DNA from: Chromatiaceae bacterium
GTDB lineage: Bacteria > Pseudomonadota > Gammaproteobacteria > Chromatiales > Chromatiaceae
Direction of reading: 5' to 3'
DNA: 64,000 nt
Assembly (NCBI GenBank): GCA_013426805.1
Contig: JACDZG010000001.1
Span: forward strand, 1 to 64,000
The position numbers were made by a program, and so were the translations under genes. The notes under the pieces were generated by a model. That model did not search any database. It had not been told where the DNA came from and was given only the letters and a program-made list of their open reading frames with translations. Of this stretch, positions 17,782 through 26,657 are shown in pieces. The stretch's first letter is position 1. Each line of letters begins with the position of its first letter.

Positions 17782-20700
17782 GGATCGAGGTCCCGCATCC
17801 GCCGGCCCCGCACGATGACTTCCTCCGCACCTGTACTGTCGATGCGCCGGACCAGGCGGTAAATATGTCCGCGGCGGCCACGATCGGCAGCGGGCGCGGC
17901 GGCGAGCAGTTGAACCTGCATCTGTTCGCACAGCTCGGTCAGCGTGTCGAGTGATTCGGGACTCAGCCGGTTGGCCTCGTCGAGAAACAGGAAGCGCAAC
18001 GCCTGCCCGCCCTTGCGCCCCTTGAGCAGCGCCGCCTGCTGCTCCCAGGCATCAAGGATGACCACCAATACAGCGGCACCCACACCGATCGACTCGCCGG
18101 TGGAGAGTGCTCCGGCGCGGGCCTCCATCCAGGCGTCGCGGCCGAGGCGCTGCACCTGTACGCCAATGCGGATGTACTGGCGATAGTCGAGTAGATGCTC
18201 GCCCTGAATCTGACCGCCGCCAAGGTGTTGGTAGACGGCAGCGAGTGCATCCTCCAGCGGGGCGTCTTGCTCGAACAGGTCGGGTTGAGTGCGCATGGCG
18301 TCGAGCAGCTTCAGCATCATGGGCTGTCGTTCCAGATGGATGCGCACCCCCCTGATGGACCCGAAGCGCACGCGCGCAAGCCCCCGATTGAGACCGTGGA
18401 TCCGCGCCTCCTCCCGGCGGACCTTGACCAGAATGCTGTTGGCGATTTCTTCGGTGCTGTGCCTTAGCGACTGCTCCTGGTCCAGCAGTCGCTCGCGCAA
18501 CAGCGTGAGGTGCAGGCCAATCTGCTCCAGCGCGACCTGGGGGTCATCCGATTGGGCGATGTCGCGCGGGATGCTTTGCTCCAGAAACCCGCGCACCAGA
18601 CCCCAGGCACGCAGATCGCGTAGTCCAGCCGTACCTTCGGCGGATGCGGCACCGGGACCCCGCGCGAGCTGCTGTGCCAGATCCGTCCCGCCGTCGGCGT
18701 TCTTCACGGCCTCTCCCAACTGGCCGCGGCGCTCGCTGGCCAGCCCCATGACATTGGGCGGACCCAAACCCTGATAGATCTCGGCTACGCGGACTAGGCG
18801 GTCCAACACACCGAGCCGGGCGGCCTCGCGCCGCAAACCGATCCAGTTACGCCAATTGGGGCGCAGTTCTATCAGAGTCTTGCGCCAGGCGTCACGGGTC
18901 CTTGCCTGCTCCTTGTCGGCCTGATCGACACGGTTTGCAGCGACTGCTACATCCGCATGGAGCTGACGGTCCTCGCGATCCGCCTGCGCCAGCTCGGCCG
19001 CCGTGTCGGCGCGCAGCCGCTCGACCGCCGCCAGACCCTCGGCCGAACCATCCTCGCCGGTCTCAGCGAGTTGGTTCGCTCGTTCGTCCCAGCTTGCAGC
19101 CGTGGCCTTGAGTGCGGCGTCTGCGCTGTTGTGCGCCGCGCGCACCCGCTCCAGGGCCTGTTCCGCCTGGTCCTTCGTTTTTTCGGAAACGGCGACCCGC
19201 TCCCGGAGCGCGTCGAGCATCTCGCGCAATGCCCCGAGTGCACCATCCTGCTCCCTGAGCAGCGGCTCCTGGTCGGCATAGGCGAAGTGGAGTCGGCGCT
19301 CGGCAAGGTCCTTGAGCAGGTGTCTCGCCTTGGACCAATAGTCGAGTATCTGCCGAGCGGCGGTCTGTCGCCGATGCAGATTCTCCAGGTAGGCGCCACC
19401 GGGCGGGGCTTGCTGCAACTCCAGAAAGCCCTCGCGCAGGGTCTTGATGTCGGTTTGCGACCGCTCCAGCAGCGCCCGCGCCGCCTGGACCGCCTCGCGC
19501 TCCCGACGTAGCACCAGGAGACTGGTCGACCAGTCATCCTCGTCGAGCAGACCGGTATCGGGGAGGCAGTGCTCCAAAGCCGCGCCGATTTCCTCGGCCA
19601 GGGTCCGTTCGAGCTTCAGTGCCGCCAGGGCGGCCTCGTCGCGCTGCAATTGTTGGCCGCGCTCGCCTGCAATCCGGCGGTGATTGCGCAGTTCCATCTC
19701 AGGGGACGGCAGCATGAGCCAGCGCACCTCGGCGGCTAGCCGCCCGACTAGCTGGAGATGACCGCGTAAGCGCACGCGCTTGCCACGCAGCCCGTCGCGC
19801 TCCGCCTCGCACACCTGGACTGCCGTACGTAAGCGGGCGATCTCCTGATCGCGCGCCACCCGGCCCACCACCGGATGGTGCGGCTGCCGACTCAGACGCC
19901 AGACAGTCCCCATCTGCACCAATTCACTGTCACCCAGGGTCTGCCCCGGCGGGGGGCCGGCCAGCTCCCCGGCTGGGACCAGCCAGAGATGCTCAGGGCG
20001 CCGCTCCACCCCGACCGCGGTCGCTGCGGCTGCGGCGATGTCGTAGACCAGCACGGCCGAATGCAGGGGACCGAGGCGCGCTTCGATCATGGCCGCCTCC
20101 GCGGCCGGTACGGCATCGAAGCGCTCAGCCACCAATTGGCCGTCGAGCCGGTCGGCGAGACTGGCCAACGACTCGTCGAGCCGTCCGCCGCCAAACTCCA
20201 GTTGTTCCGCTTCTTCAACGAACTGCTTACGCTGCTCGTCCAGTTCCCTCAGCCGACTGCCGAGCGCGTCGTCTTGCCGCACCAACTCGACCCGAAGGAG
20301 TTCCAAGGTCTCTGACCCATCGATCAGCCACTCGTCTAGAGCCCGCAGTTCATCGGCCAGGGTCTGGACCCTGCGCCAAGTCTCCAGGTCCCGCTCCAGG
20401 GTTTCGGCGCGCTGACCAGCCAGGTCGCGCACGCGGCGATGCTCCGCGCAACGCTCGCTCAGATCGCCCAACTCGACGTCCAATGCACGGCTGCGCCGGG
20501 CCTGCTGCGCATGCGCCTCGCGCACCTGATTGGCACAATCCAGTGGGCCACACCTGGGCACCAGATGCTGAAGTTGCCGACGCAGGTCGGCTTGGGTGCG
20601 TGCCCGCACCTCGGCCTGTTGGATGCGCTCCGGCAGATCCTGAGCACGGGCCACGCGCTCCTCCAGATCCCGCAGTTCCGCATCCACTTGACACGCGGTG

Positions 20701-22178
20701 GCAGCGGCTTCGTGCTCAGCCACTGCATGCCCCGCCTGACGGACCAGGACGGCGAGTAACGTATCAAACCGCTGGCGGCGGGTTTCAGCACCGTCCAACG
20801 ATTGCTGCGTACTCGACACCGCCGTCAGGGCGGTCTGCCACTGGTCCTCGCATTCAACGAGCACGCCGTCCAGCCGGTCGGTATCCAACTCCCGGTCGGG
20901 TAGCGCGGCGCGAGCGTCGTTCAGGCTGGTCAAGGCGGCGTGGTACTGCCCCACTTTGGAGGCGATGGCCGCGAATGCGTCCTGGGCGTTGGCCAGGTTG
21001 CCCGTCAGCGCGTCGCGCTCCTGTTGTTCGTGCCGATGGCGCTCACGGGCGTTTGCCACCGCAGATTGGGCGGCCTCACAGTCGCGCGCGGTCAACGCCA
21101 GGGCTTGCTCCTGCGCCACGCGACGGGGCTTCAGGTTGTCCAACTCGGTGCGCAGACGGCGCGCCCGTTGGCAGCGCTCCAACAGCTCGGCGGTCTCGCG
21201 GTCCGCCGCCTGCAGGGGCACCAAGTTGCGCTGAATCTCCGCCTGACGACGGATGAGTCGCTCATGCTCCAACACTGCCTCCCGGAGCAGCAGGCGACAG
21301 TGCCGATGGCCTGCATGGGCCTCAGCGGCGCTCACCCGACGGGTTTCAGCGAACAGCCGGGTACCGTGGAAAGCGGCCTCCACCATACCCCACCCGAACC
21401 GAAAGACCTCGGCGATCAGCCGATAGCGTGCGTCGGCCTCGGCAATACGCCGACGGGTGATGCGGCAGGCGTCCAGGTTTTCGCGCATGCGCACGACATG
21501 GTTGCGTAGACGTTCGTCTTCGTTGAGCAAATAGTCGCGCAAGCCCTTTTGCAGCGCCCCGGAGAAGCCGCCGTACATGCTGGTATGCAGCATCTGGTGG
21601 AAACGCTGGCGGTCTTGCGACTGCTCCATACGCATGGGCAGGATGCCTAATTCGTGCAGATGTCCGCAGTAACGTCCGGCGGTCTCGTAGAGGCGCATGC
21701 TCGCGCCGGTTTGGGCGAACGCCTCGCGCAGCTCACCCAGATCAGGAATACGCTCGTTGTCCCCGTCTCGCAGCAGCACCAGGGCATCCAAATCCCGGTC
21801 CGCCGGCAGACCCTCGACCACGAAGCGCTTGAATTCGATATGCGGCGGGGCGCCACGCAGCAGGCAGACCCCGGCTACGACGCGGGCACCGTCGCCAGTG
21901 CGCAGATCGAGCAAACTGTAGCTTGGCCCCTTGTCACCCAGACGGCCGTAGATGCCCCGATCACCGTCACTGCTGCCCTCACCCTCGCCGATATTGCGGA
22001 AACTCAGCCGTTGCGGATCCGGCAACAGCGCGACAAAGGCGGCAATCATGACCGTGGTCTTGCCGGCCCCGTTCTCGCCTTCCAGTGCGGTAACCGCTTC
22101 GTGCAGCTCGAAGGGCTGAAAAAACAACCCTTTCCAGTTGAGTAACAGCAGCCGGCTGATCCGTGCCCTAACGCTCAT
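17778..22178 (-). CDS. mukB: MukB-like SMC condensin ATPase (JetC position)
   Basis: A 1466-residue SMC-like protein, close to the E. coli MukB length (1486) and longer than typical JetC/MksB. N-terminal head: RLLLLNWKGLFFQPFELHEA and Walker A EGENGAGKTTVM (residues ~33-44). Long heptad-rich coiled coils flank a hinge-like region near residues 640-770, which contains MGTVWRLSRQPHHPVVGR, comparable with the MukB hinge exit. C-terminal head: signature LSTGESIGVG (~1358) and Walker B RFLFLDEANRLSPES (~1396), followed by CEQMQVQLLAAAP, strikingly MukB-like. ATG 22178 (MSVRARIS) is preferred over the frame start at 22241 because the extra residues are low-complexity and only 11 bases overlap with mukE is then needed. 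Predicted DNA-loop-extruding motor. Confidence 0.9.
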   Translation of the reverse strand: MSVRARISRLLLLNWKGLFFQPFELHEAVTALEGENGAGKTTVMIAAFVALLPDPQRLSFRNIGEGEGSSDGDRGIYGRLGDKGPSYSLLDLRTGDGARVVAGVCLLRGAPPHIEFKRFVVEGLPADRDLDALVLLRDGDNERIPDLGELREAFAQTGASMRLYETAGRYCGHLHELGILPMRMEQSQDRQRFHQMLHTSMYGGFSGALQKGLRDYLLNEDERLRNHVVRMRENLDACRITRRRIAEADARYRLIAEVFRFGWGMVEAAFHGTRLFAETRRVSAAEAHAGHRHCRLLLREAVLEHERLIRRQAEIQRNLVPLQAADRETAELLERCQRARRLRTELDNLKPRRVAQEQALALTARDCEAAQSAVANARERHRHEQQERDALTGNLANAQDAFAAIASKVGQYHAALTSLNDARAALPDRELDTDRLDGVLVECEDQWQTALTAVSSTQQSLDGAETRRQRFDTLLAVLVRQAGHAVAEHEAAATACQVDAELRDLEERVARAQDLPERIQQAEVRARTQADLRRQLQHLVPRCGPLDCANQVREAHAQQARRSRALDVELGDLSERCAEHRRVRDLAGQRAETLERDLETWRRVQTLADELRALDEWLIDGSETLELLRVELVRQDDALGSRLRELDEQRKQFVEEAEQLEFGGGRLDESLASLADRLDGQLVAERFDAVPAAEAAMIEARLGPLHSAVLVYDIAAAAATAVGVERRPEHLWLVPAGELAGPPPGQTLGDSELVQMGTVWRLSRQPHHPVVGRVARDQEIARLRTAVQVCEAERDGLRGKRVRLRGHLQLVGRLAAEVRWLMLPSPEMELRNHRRIAGERGQQLQRDEAALAALKLERTLAEEIGAALEHCLPDTGLLDEDDWSTSLLVLRREREAVQAARALLERSQTDIKTLREGFLELQQAPPGGAYLENLHRRQTAARQILDYWSKARHLLKDLAERRLHFAYADQEPLLREQDGALGALREMLDALRERVAVSEKTKDQAEQALERVRAAHNSADAALKATAASWDERANQLAETGEDGSAEGLAAVERLRADTAAELAQADREDRQLHADVAVAANRVDQADKEQARTRDAWRKTLIELRPNWRNWIGLRREAARLGVLDRLVRVAEIYQGLGPPNVMGLASERRGQLGEAVKNADGGTDLAQQLARGPGAASAEGTAGLRDLRAWGLVRGFLEQSIPRDIAQSDDPQVALEQIGLHLTLLRERLLDQEQSLRHSTEEIANSILVKVRREEARIHGLNRGLARVRFGSIRGVRIHLERQPMMLKLLDAMRTQPDLFEQDAPLEDALAAVYQHLGGGQIQGEHLLDYRQYIRIGVQVQRLGRDAWMEARAGALSTGESIGVGAAVLVVILDAWEQQAALLKGRKGGQALRFLFLDEANRLSPESLDTLTELCEQMQVQLLAAAPAADRGRRGHIYRLVRRIDSTGAEEVIVRGRRMRDLDP

Positions 22179-22878
22179 CCGGGTCCTCGCCGTCGTCGGG
22201 GAGCGCGGCGACGGCGGTGTCATCCGGGGCCTCGGAGGCATCCCGCGCGGGATCGCCGAATTCCACCTCTCCTTCCAAAACCAATCGCTCCAACGCCTCC
22301 CGCGGGTCGGCGGAACCGCGGACCGCGGCGACGAAGCGCATCAGTGGACGCCGCGGCAACAACTCGGCCGTGTCGCGCCGCTGGCGCACGAAACCCAGTG
22401 CCTCCAGCCCATTGAGGGCCTTGTCCACCGCTTCGCGGATACGGCGGTCGTCCGCGTGGTGTTCGCGGGCGCGGCTGCGCGGGGCCAGTTGCGACGCCAG
22501 GCGCTCACGCCCGAGCAGATGTTCCAAGGTTTCAAGGACCTTGGTACGCGGAATCCAACCAGTCTGGCTCAACCAGACCGGGTCCATGCGCATCAAGGCC
22601 AGCACTTGACCAACCAGCATCTCGGCCAAGCTCAGCCGGCGGTGTCCGAGCAAGTCGCCCTCGGAGCGCAGATACCAATAACCTTCAGGGGCTTGAATCA
22701 AACGGCACTGATAGCCGGCGTAAAAGCCTTGCAGCCAGTCCGCCGTGTAGAGCAAGAACTCGTAATCGGCGATGTCGTCGCTGTCCACATGAAAGCCGCA
22801 GCGCAGGCGATGGTCAATGCAGGGAAACAGCGGGTCTGAGATTACGGACTCAAGACTGTGATAACGATCGTCATCCAT
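22168..22878 (-). CDS. mukE: MukE-like condensin subunit (JetB position)
   Basis: A 236-residue protein matching MukE (E. coli 234) along its length. The blocks ISDPLFPCIDHRLRCGFHV, LIQAPEGYWYLRSE, LAEMLVGQVLALMRMDP and, near the end, RGSADPREALERLVLEGE all have MukE counterparts. MukE is a dimeric winged-helix KITE protein that binds the kleisin. The C-terminal ~35 residues are acidic, as in MukE. It overlaps mukF by eight bases and mukB by eleven. Confidence 0.9.
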   Translation of the reverse strand: MDDDRYHSLESVISDPLFPCIDHRLRCGFHVDSDDIADYEFLLYTADWLQGFYAGYQCRLIQAPEGYWYLRSEGDLLGHRRLSLAEMLVGQVLALMRMDPVWLSQTGWIPRTKVLETLEHLLGRERLASQLAPRSRAREHHADDRRIREAVDKALNGLEALGFVRQRRDTAELLPRRPLMRFVAAVRGSADPREALERLVLEGEVEFGDPARDASEAPDDTAVAALPDDGEDPDER

Positions 22879-24208
22879 CGCGCTGTGCTTCCCTGGCGGT
22901 CCGCTCGACGACCAGATTCTGCACCTCCAGACGGCGGCCGAGCGGTATCCATTGCCAACCCTGGGGCGGCAGCGGCTCCCCCTGCGCCAACATCCATCTA
23001 ACCAACGCACCCGCCATCAGAAACAGCTCCTCGTCCGAATGGCTGGGAAGCCGTTCGTGCAACAGATCCCACAGGTCGAGGCGGCCAGTCTGGTTCATCT
23101 GTGCATGCAGGGCAGCAAAGACCCGCTCCAGCGGATCGGTTTCGGCTAACGCGTCAACGAGCCTATCGTCGCGCTCAGTCCGCCGACGAACCACGGCCTT
23201 GGTGTCCAGACCGGACTCCGGCTCCCGCAGGTGGCGATAGGGGGTCTGGGCGGCGCAACGCAGATGCCAGGGTAACTCGGTGTAGCTTTTGAGCCCATCA
23301 CGCAAGCGCGCCCGCAGGGCCCGATCGCGGTCGACCCGGACGATCGTGCGAATAAACTCATGCACGTTCTGATAGTAGGCTGACCACGACTGAAATCGGC
23401 TGTCACCCCAGGCGGCGACCCGCTCGATCTGGGTACGGACATAGCTGACGGCATCCAGCGCAGCGTCCTGATCGGCATCGTCGGCAGCCTCGAAAATCTC
23501 GTTGAGCAAATTCGCGACCCCCTCAGTCTCGGACATCAGGGTATGGTTCAGCTCCTGCAGGGTCACACCGGTGTTCTGCAACAGCGTCTCGCAACGCGCA
23601 ATGGCCTCGAACCACTGGGCCTCCAACAACTGGCCGATCTGCTCGCGGATCTCTTGCTGCTGGACATCCATCCCCCGCTGGCGACGGTCGATCATCTCAA
23701 CGAGTCCGGCGACCGTGAGCTTCAGTGGGCTCACCACCCGGGCGCGCCAATGGGTCTCGTCCCCGCCCAGAAGCGCGGCCTGACGGACCCCGGCGAGGTC
23801 CCCACGGATACGCGTGAGCATCACTTCCAGCCCCTCGCGATCAAGGCCCTCTTGCGCTCCAAACCATTCAGCCAGGGTCTTGCCCAAGGGGCTCAAAGAA
23901 AACTCGCCCGCCGTCGAAACACCACCGAAATCGGACCGGACGAGCAGGTGCTGTGCGCACAGTGCGTCGATCGCATAAGTGGCGCGCTGCGCGACCGCCC
24001 CGGTCTCGCCTTGCACGATGTCGTTGAGCAGTCCGAAGATATCGCGCAACTGCTCCTCGGTGAGAACGGGGTCCGGATTCAGTTCCAGGAAGGCATGGAT
24101 GCCGCTCAAATAAGCGAGCCGCTCCCGGTCGAGCTGGAGCGACCTATCGGCGGCCCAGGTGCGGGCGATCCGATCAGCGACGTCTCTTGGACCGTCGTCT
24201 TGCGCCAC
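22871..24208 (-). CDS. mukF: MukF-like kleisin (JetA position)
   Basis: A 445-residue protein close to MukF in length (E. coli 440) and blocks: ATYAIDALCAQHLLVRSDF, HWRARVVSPLKLTVAGLVE, QIGQLLEAQWFEAIARCE, YYQNVHEFIRTIVRVDRD and a C-terminal winged-helix end (GWQWIPLGRRLEVQNLVVE). MukF bridges the two MukB heads and carries MukE. I chose the GTG at 24208, which has an AGGGGG site six bases upstream and gives the MukF-like N-terminus; the earlier GTG at 24256 has no ribosome site. It is the first gene of the overlapping four-gene operon. Confidence 0.88.
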   Translation of the reverse strand: MAQDDGPRDVADRIARTWAADRSLQLDRERLAYLSGIHAFLELNPDPVLTEEQLRDIFGLLNDIVQGETGAVAQRATYAIDALCAQHLLVRSDFGGVSTAGEFSLSPLGKTLAEWFGAQEGLDREGLEVMLTRIRGDLAGVRQAALLGGDETHWRARVVSPLKLTVAGLVEMIDRRQRGMDVQQQEIREQIGQLLEAQWFEAIARCETLLQNTGVTLQELNHTLMSETEGVANLLNEIFEAADDADQDAALDAVSYVRTQIERVAAWGDSRFQSWSAYYQNVHEFIRTIVRVDRDRALRARLRDGLKSYTELPWHLRCAAQTPYRHLREPESGLDTKAVVRRRTERDDRLVDALAETDPLERVFAALHAQMNQTGRLDLWDLLHERLPSHSDEELFLMAGALVRWMLAQGEPLPPQGWQWIPLGRRLEVQNLVVERTAREAQRDG

Positions 24209-24444
24209 CAACTGCCCCCTGCCCGCCGTTAGCGAATGTTCGCGAGTATACGCCACTCGTGCGCGGGTGCTCGGACCATACCGCGCCGCGTCAGCACAGT
24301 GGACACCGGTACTTCGTCCTGTCCACCCACTCGCAAGTTGCTACACGAAACGCTCTTACGCGGGAAAAAAAGGTTGCATCGACCCGCCAACCGCTGAAAG
24401 ATCCGCGCATCCTGACGTAACCCCAAGCGGACGGAGGGCCCATC

Positions 24445-25758
24445 GTGGACACCCCGCACCGACCTCAAGGCCAAGCAGACCGCCGCCGACACGCGACCCA
24501 GTTACCCATGGGCCGGGGGCTCCCGTGGCCCCGCTTCACCGGACGAACCTTTTCAGACCTCTATGCCCTCCCCGGCCCGGCCCTGCATCTGCCGCGCTAT
24601 CCGCTCTATACCCCGGATGAGCCGCGCCGCGGCGATTTCGACTACTTCTTTCTACGCGGACCGCGCTATGCCGGTTGCCAGGCCGCGCGCTTCATGCTGC
24701 TGGGCGGGGAGTTTCTGACCCTGGCCGACGCTGCCGGGGTGGACCTGACCACGGACCTCTCCGACTACTGGAACGGCTATTTTCGGGAGCACTTCCTGGG
24801 TCAGTTCGGCCCCGTCATCCGCTATGCCGGAGCGACCGGCTACCGACAGCGCGCGGCCGAATTCCCCCGCCACCGCATCGTCTCCCCCCACCCGTTCGAC
24901 AGCGCCCAGCTCCCGGCCGAGCGCTACTACCTCGCCGATCCCCACCTCGTGGTGCGGCTCAACGACAAGGGCCGCATCGCGGAACTGACCCCGCACGTGC
25001 TGCGCCACGAGACCCTGGACGCCCAGGCCTTCGCCGACGGCCAGTGGCGTGAGCGCTGGGAGCTGCCGTTCGTGCTCAAGCTGACCGAACCCAGCGGCGG
25101 CGGCGACGGGGTGGTGCTGTGTCGGCGCGAGACCCAGGTCCGCGAGGCACAACGCCGCTTGCGCGGCCGTCCGGTAAAAGTCGAGCCCTTGATCGAGTCC
25201 ATCCGTCACAACTACAACGTCCAGTTACAGGTGACCCGGCGCGGGCACATTCGCTATATCGGCGGCTCGGTGCAGCGGGTGGCGGCCGGGCGCTACGCGG
25301 GGAACCTGATCGATCTGGCCTGGCTGCCCCCGGCGCCGGTCGCGCGGATCTGCGATCAGGTGGCGCGGGCCGCCGCGGCACTGGGCTGGTATGGCGTCTG
25401 CGGCCTGGACCTGCTCGAGGATGGAGCCGGCGAGGTCTGGCTCATCGACCCCAATTTCCGCCTCAACGGATCCACGCCCTTCTTCCTGCTCGGCGACTAT
25501 CTGGCGACCCGCCATCGCCGGCCGCAACTCACGACCGGCTATTTCTGCTTTCCCGGCACCCCCACCGAACTGCTCGATCACTTCCGGCAGGAGATCCATC
25601 GCCGCGAGCTGATCCCGGTCGGGGCCTGTTATGATCCGTGCGCGGACGGCATCACGCGCCTCTACGCCGCGGTCGCCAGTGACGGGGACCCGCAAACCCA
25701 TGCCAGCCTCCTGGCATCCTTCGAATCGAAGCACTTGGTTGCAGGTATCGCGTTGTGA
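24445..25758 (+). CDS. ATP-grasp domain protein
   Basis: A 437-residue protein starting at GTG 24445 with a GGAGGG site upstream. The ATP-grasp part is visible from about residue 190: LPFVLKLTEPSGGGDGVVLC (the Lys-containing strand and Gly-rich loop), VKVEPLIESIRHNYNVQLQV, and the metal-binding end CGLDLLEDGAGEVWLIDPNF with RLNGSTP after it. ATP-grasp enzymes join a carboxylate to an amine or thiol through an acyl-phosphate. The N-terminal ~150 residues (LRGPRYAGCQAARFM and onward) would be the pre-ATP-grasp fold. Its stop overlaps the start of the next gene (GTGA), pointing to a joint pathway. Substrate unknown. Confidence 0.8.
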   Translation: MDTPHRPQGQADRRRHATQLPMGRGLPWPRFTGRTFSDLYALPGPALHLPRYPLYTPDEPRRGDFDYFFLRGPRYAGCQAARFMLLGGEFLTLADAAGVDLTTDLSDYWNGYFREHFLGQFGPVIRYAGATGYRQRAAEFPRHRIVSPHPFDSAQLPAERYYLADPHLVVRLNDKGRIAELTPHVLRHETLDAQAFADGQWRERWELPFVLKLTEPSGGGDGVVLCRRETQVREAQRRLRGRPVKVEPLIESIRHNYNVQLQVTRRGHIRYIGGSVQRVAAGRYAGNLIDLAWLPPAPVARICDQVARAAAALGWYGVCGLDLLEDGAGEVWLIDPNFRLNGSTPFFLLGDYLATRHRRPQLTTGYFCFPGTPTELLDHFRQEIHRRELIPVGACYDPCADGITRLYAAVASDGDPQTHASLLASFESKHLVAGIAL

Positions 25759-26657
25759 GTCAGCCCTTCGCTGTCCATCCATTTGAGTACACCCCAGGCA
25801 AGATCCCCGTACTCGTGGAGTTGCCGCACGGCGGCCACCTGACCCCGGATGAGGTCAAGTCCTACCTGCACCCCAAGTTCACCCCCGGGGACCGCCGCGA
25901 AGACTCCGACGAGTTCTCCGACGAGATCTATCTGGACCTGCCCGCCGCCCCGCACATTCTGCGCTTTCTGATCTGGCGGGCGCATGCCGATCCCAACCGG
26001 ACCTGCGACGATCTGGACGCCGACGGGGCGGTGAAGACCCTCACCAGTCAGGGCATCAAGATTTATCAGTCGGATCGCGGCCTGCCCAAGCAAGTGCGCC
26101 AGCAGGTGATCGACCGCTACATCCGCCCGCATCGGCAGCGGCTGGCCGAACTGCTGCTGAGCCCGGTGATCGAAAAAGTGGTCTTCTGTCACACCATGCC
26201 GGGGATCGGCACCGGCAGCTCGGAGGATCGCGGGGAACTGCGGCCGCTGTTCATGTTCGGCAATGCCGGCGACGAGAAGGGGCACCCGCCCAATGCCTGT
26301 TTCGCCGCGCGCGAACTCCTGCTGACACTGGCCGAGATCGTGGAAACCAGCATCGGCGACCTGGACGTCGACTTCAACTTCTGCGACGTGCTGCGCTTCA
26401 ATCACCCCTACACCGGGATCAACTCGCTGAGCCGCTTCGACGCCGAGGACCTGCGCGGCAAACACCCTTTCACGATCGAGATCAACCGCGACCTGCTGCT
26501 GCACAACCCCGACAATATCGAACCCACCCGCGCCATCGTCAATCGTATCATGCTGGCCCTCGCCGACTGGGGCAGCGCGGGCGGCCGACCGACCGAGCCA
26601 AACCATGCCAGACCCACACCACGCGACCGCGCCGACGACTCCGCCGACGCGCGCTGA
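25755..26657 (+). CDS. N-formylglutamate amidohydrolase-like protein
   Basis: A 300-residue protein of the N-formylglutamate amidohydrolase (FGase/HutG-like) superfamily, a zinc carboxypeptidase-like fold. Marks: VLVELPHGGHLTPDEV with the metal-binding HGG, DEFSDEIYLDLP, WRAHADPNRTCDDLDADG (the N-R-x-x-D-D/L pattern), VVFCHTMPGIGTGSS, and HPFTIEINRDLLLH. It starts with GTG overlapping the upstream stop. In histidine breakdown the enzyme yields glutamate, but no hut genes are here; coupling to an ATP-grasp enzyme suggests amide cleavage or trimming in a peptide-like pathway (inference). The last ~18 codons overlap the next gene. Confidence 0.85.
   Translation: MSQPFAVHPFEYTPGKIPVLVELPHGGHLTPDEVKSYLHPKFTPGDRREDSDEFSDEIYLDLPAAPHILRFLIWRAHADPNRTCDDLDADGAVKTLTSQGIKIYQSDRGLPKQVRQQVIDRYIRPHRQRLAELLLSPVIEKVVFCHTMPGIGTGSSEDRGELRPLFMFGNAGDEKGHPPNACFAARELLLTLAEIVETSIGDLDVDFNFCDVLRFNHPYTGINSLSRFDAEDLRGKHPFTIEINRDLLLHNPDNIEPTRAIVNRIMLALADWGSAGGRPTEPNHARPTPRDRADDSADAR

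Noticed and set aside
22871-24256. Longer mukF start at GTG 24256
   Set aside because: No ribosome site, while GTG 24208 has AGGGGG upstream and gives the family N-terminus.
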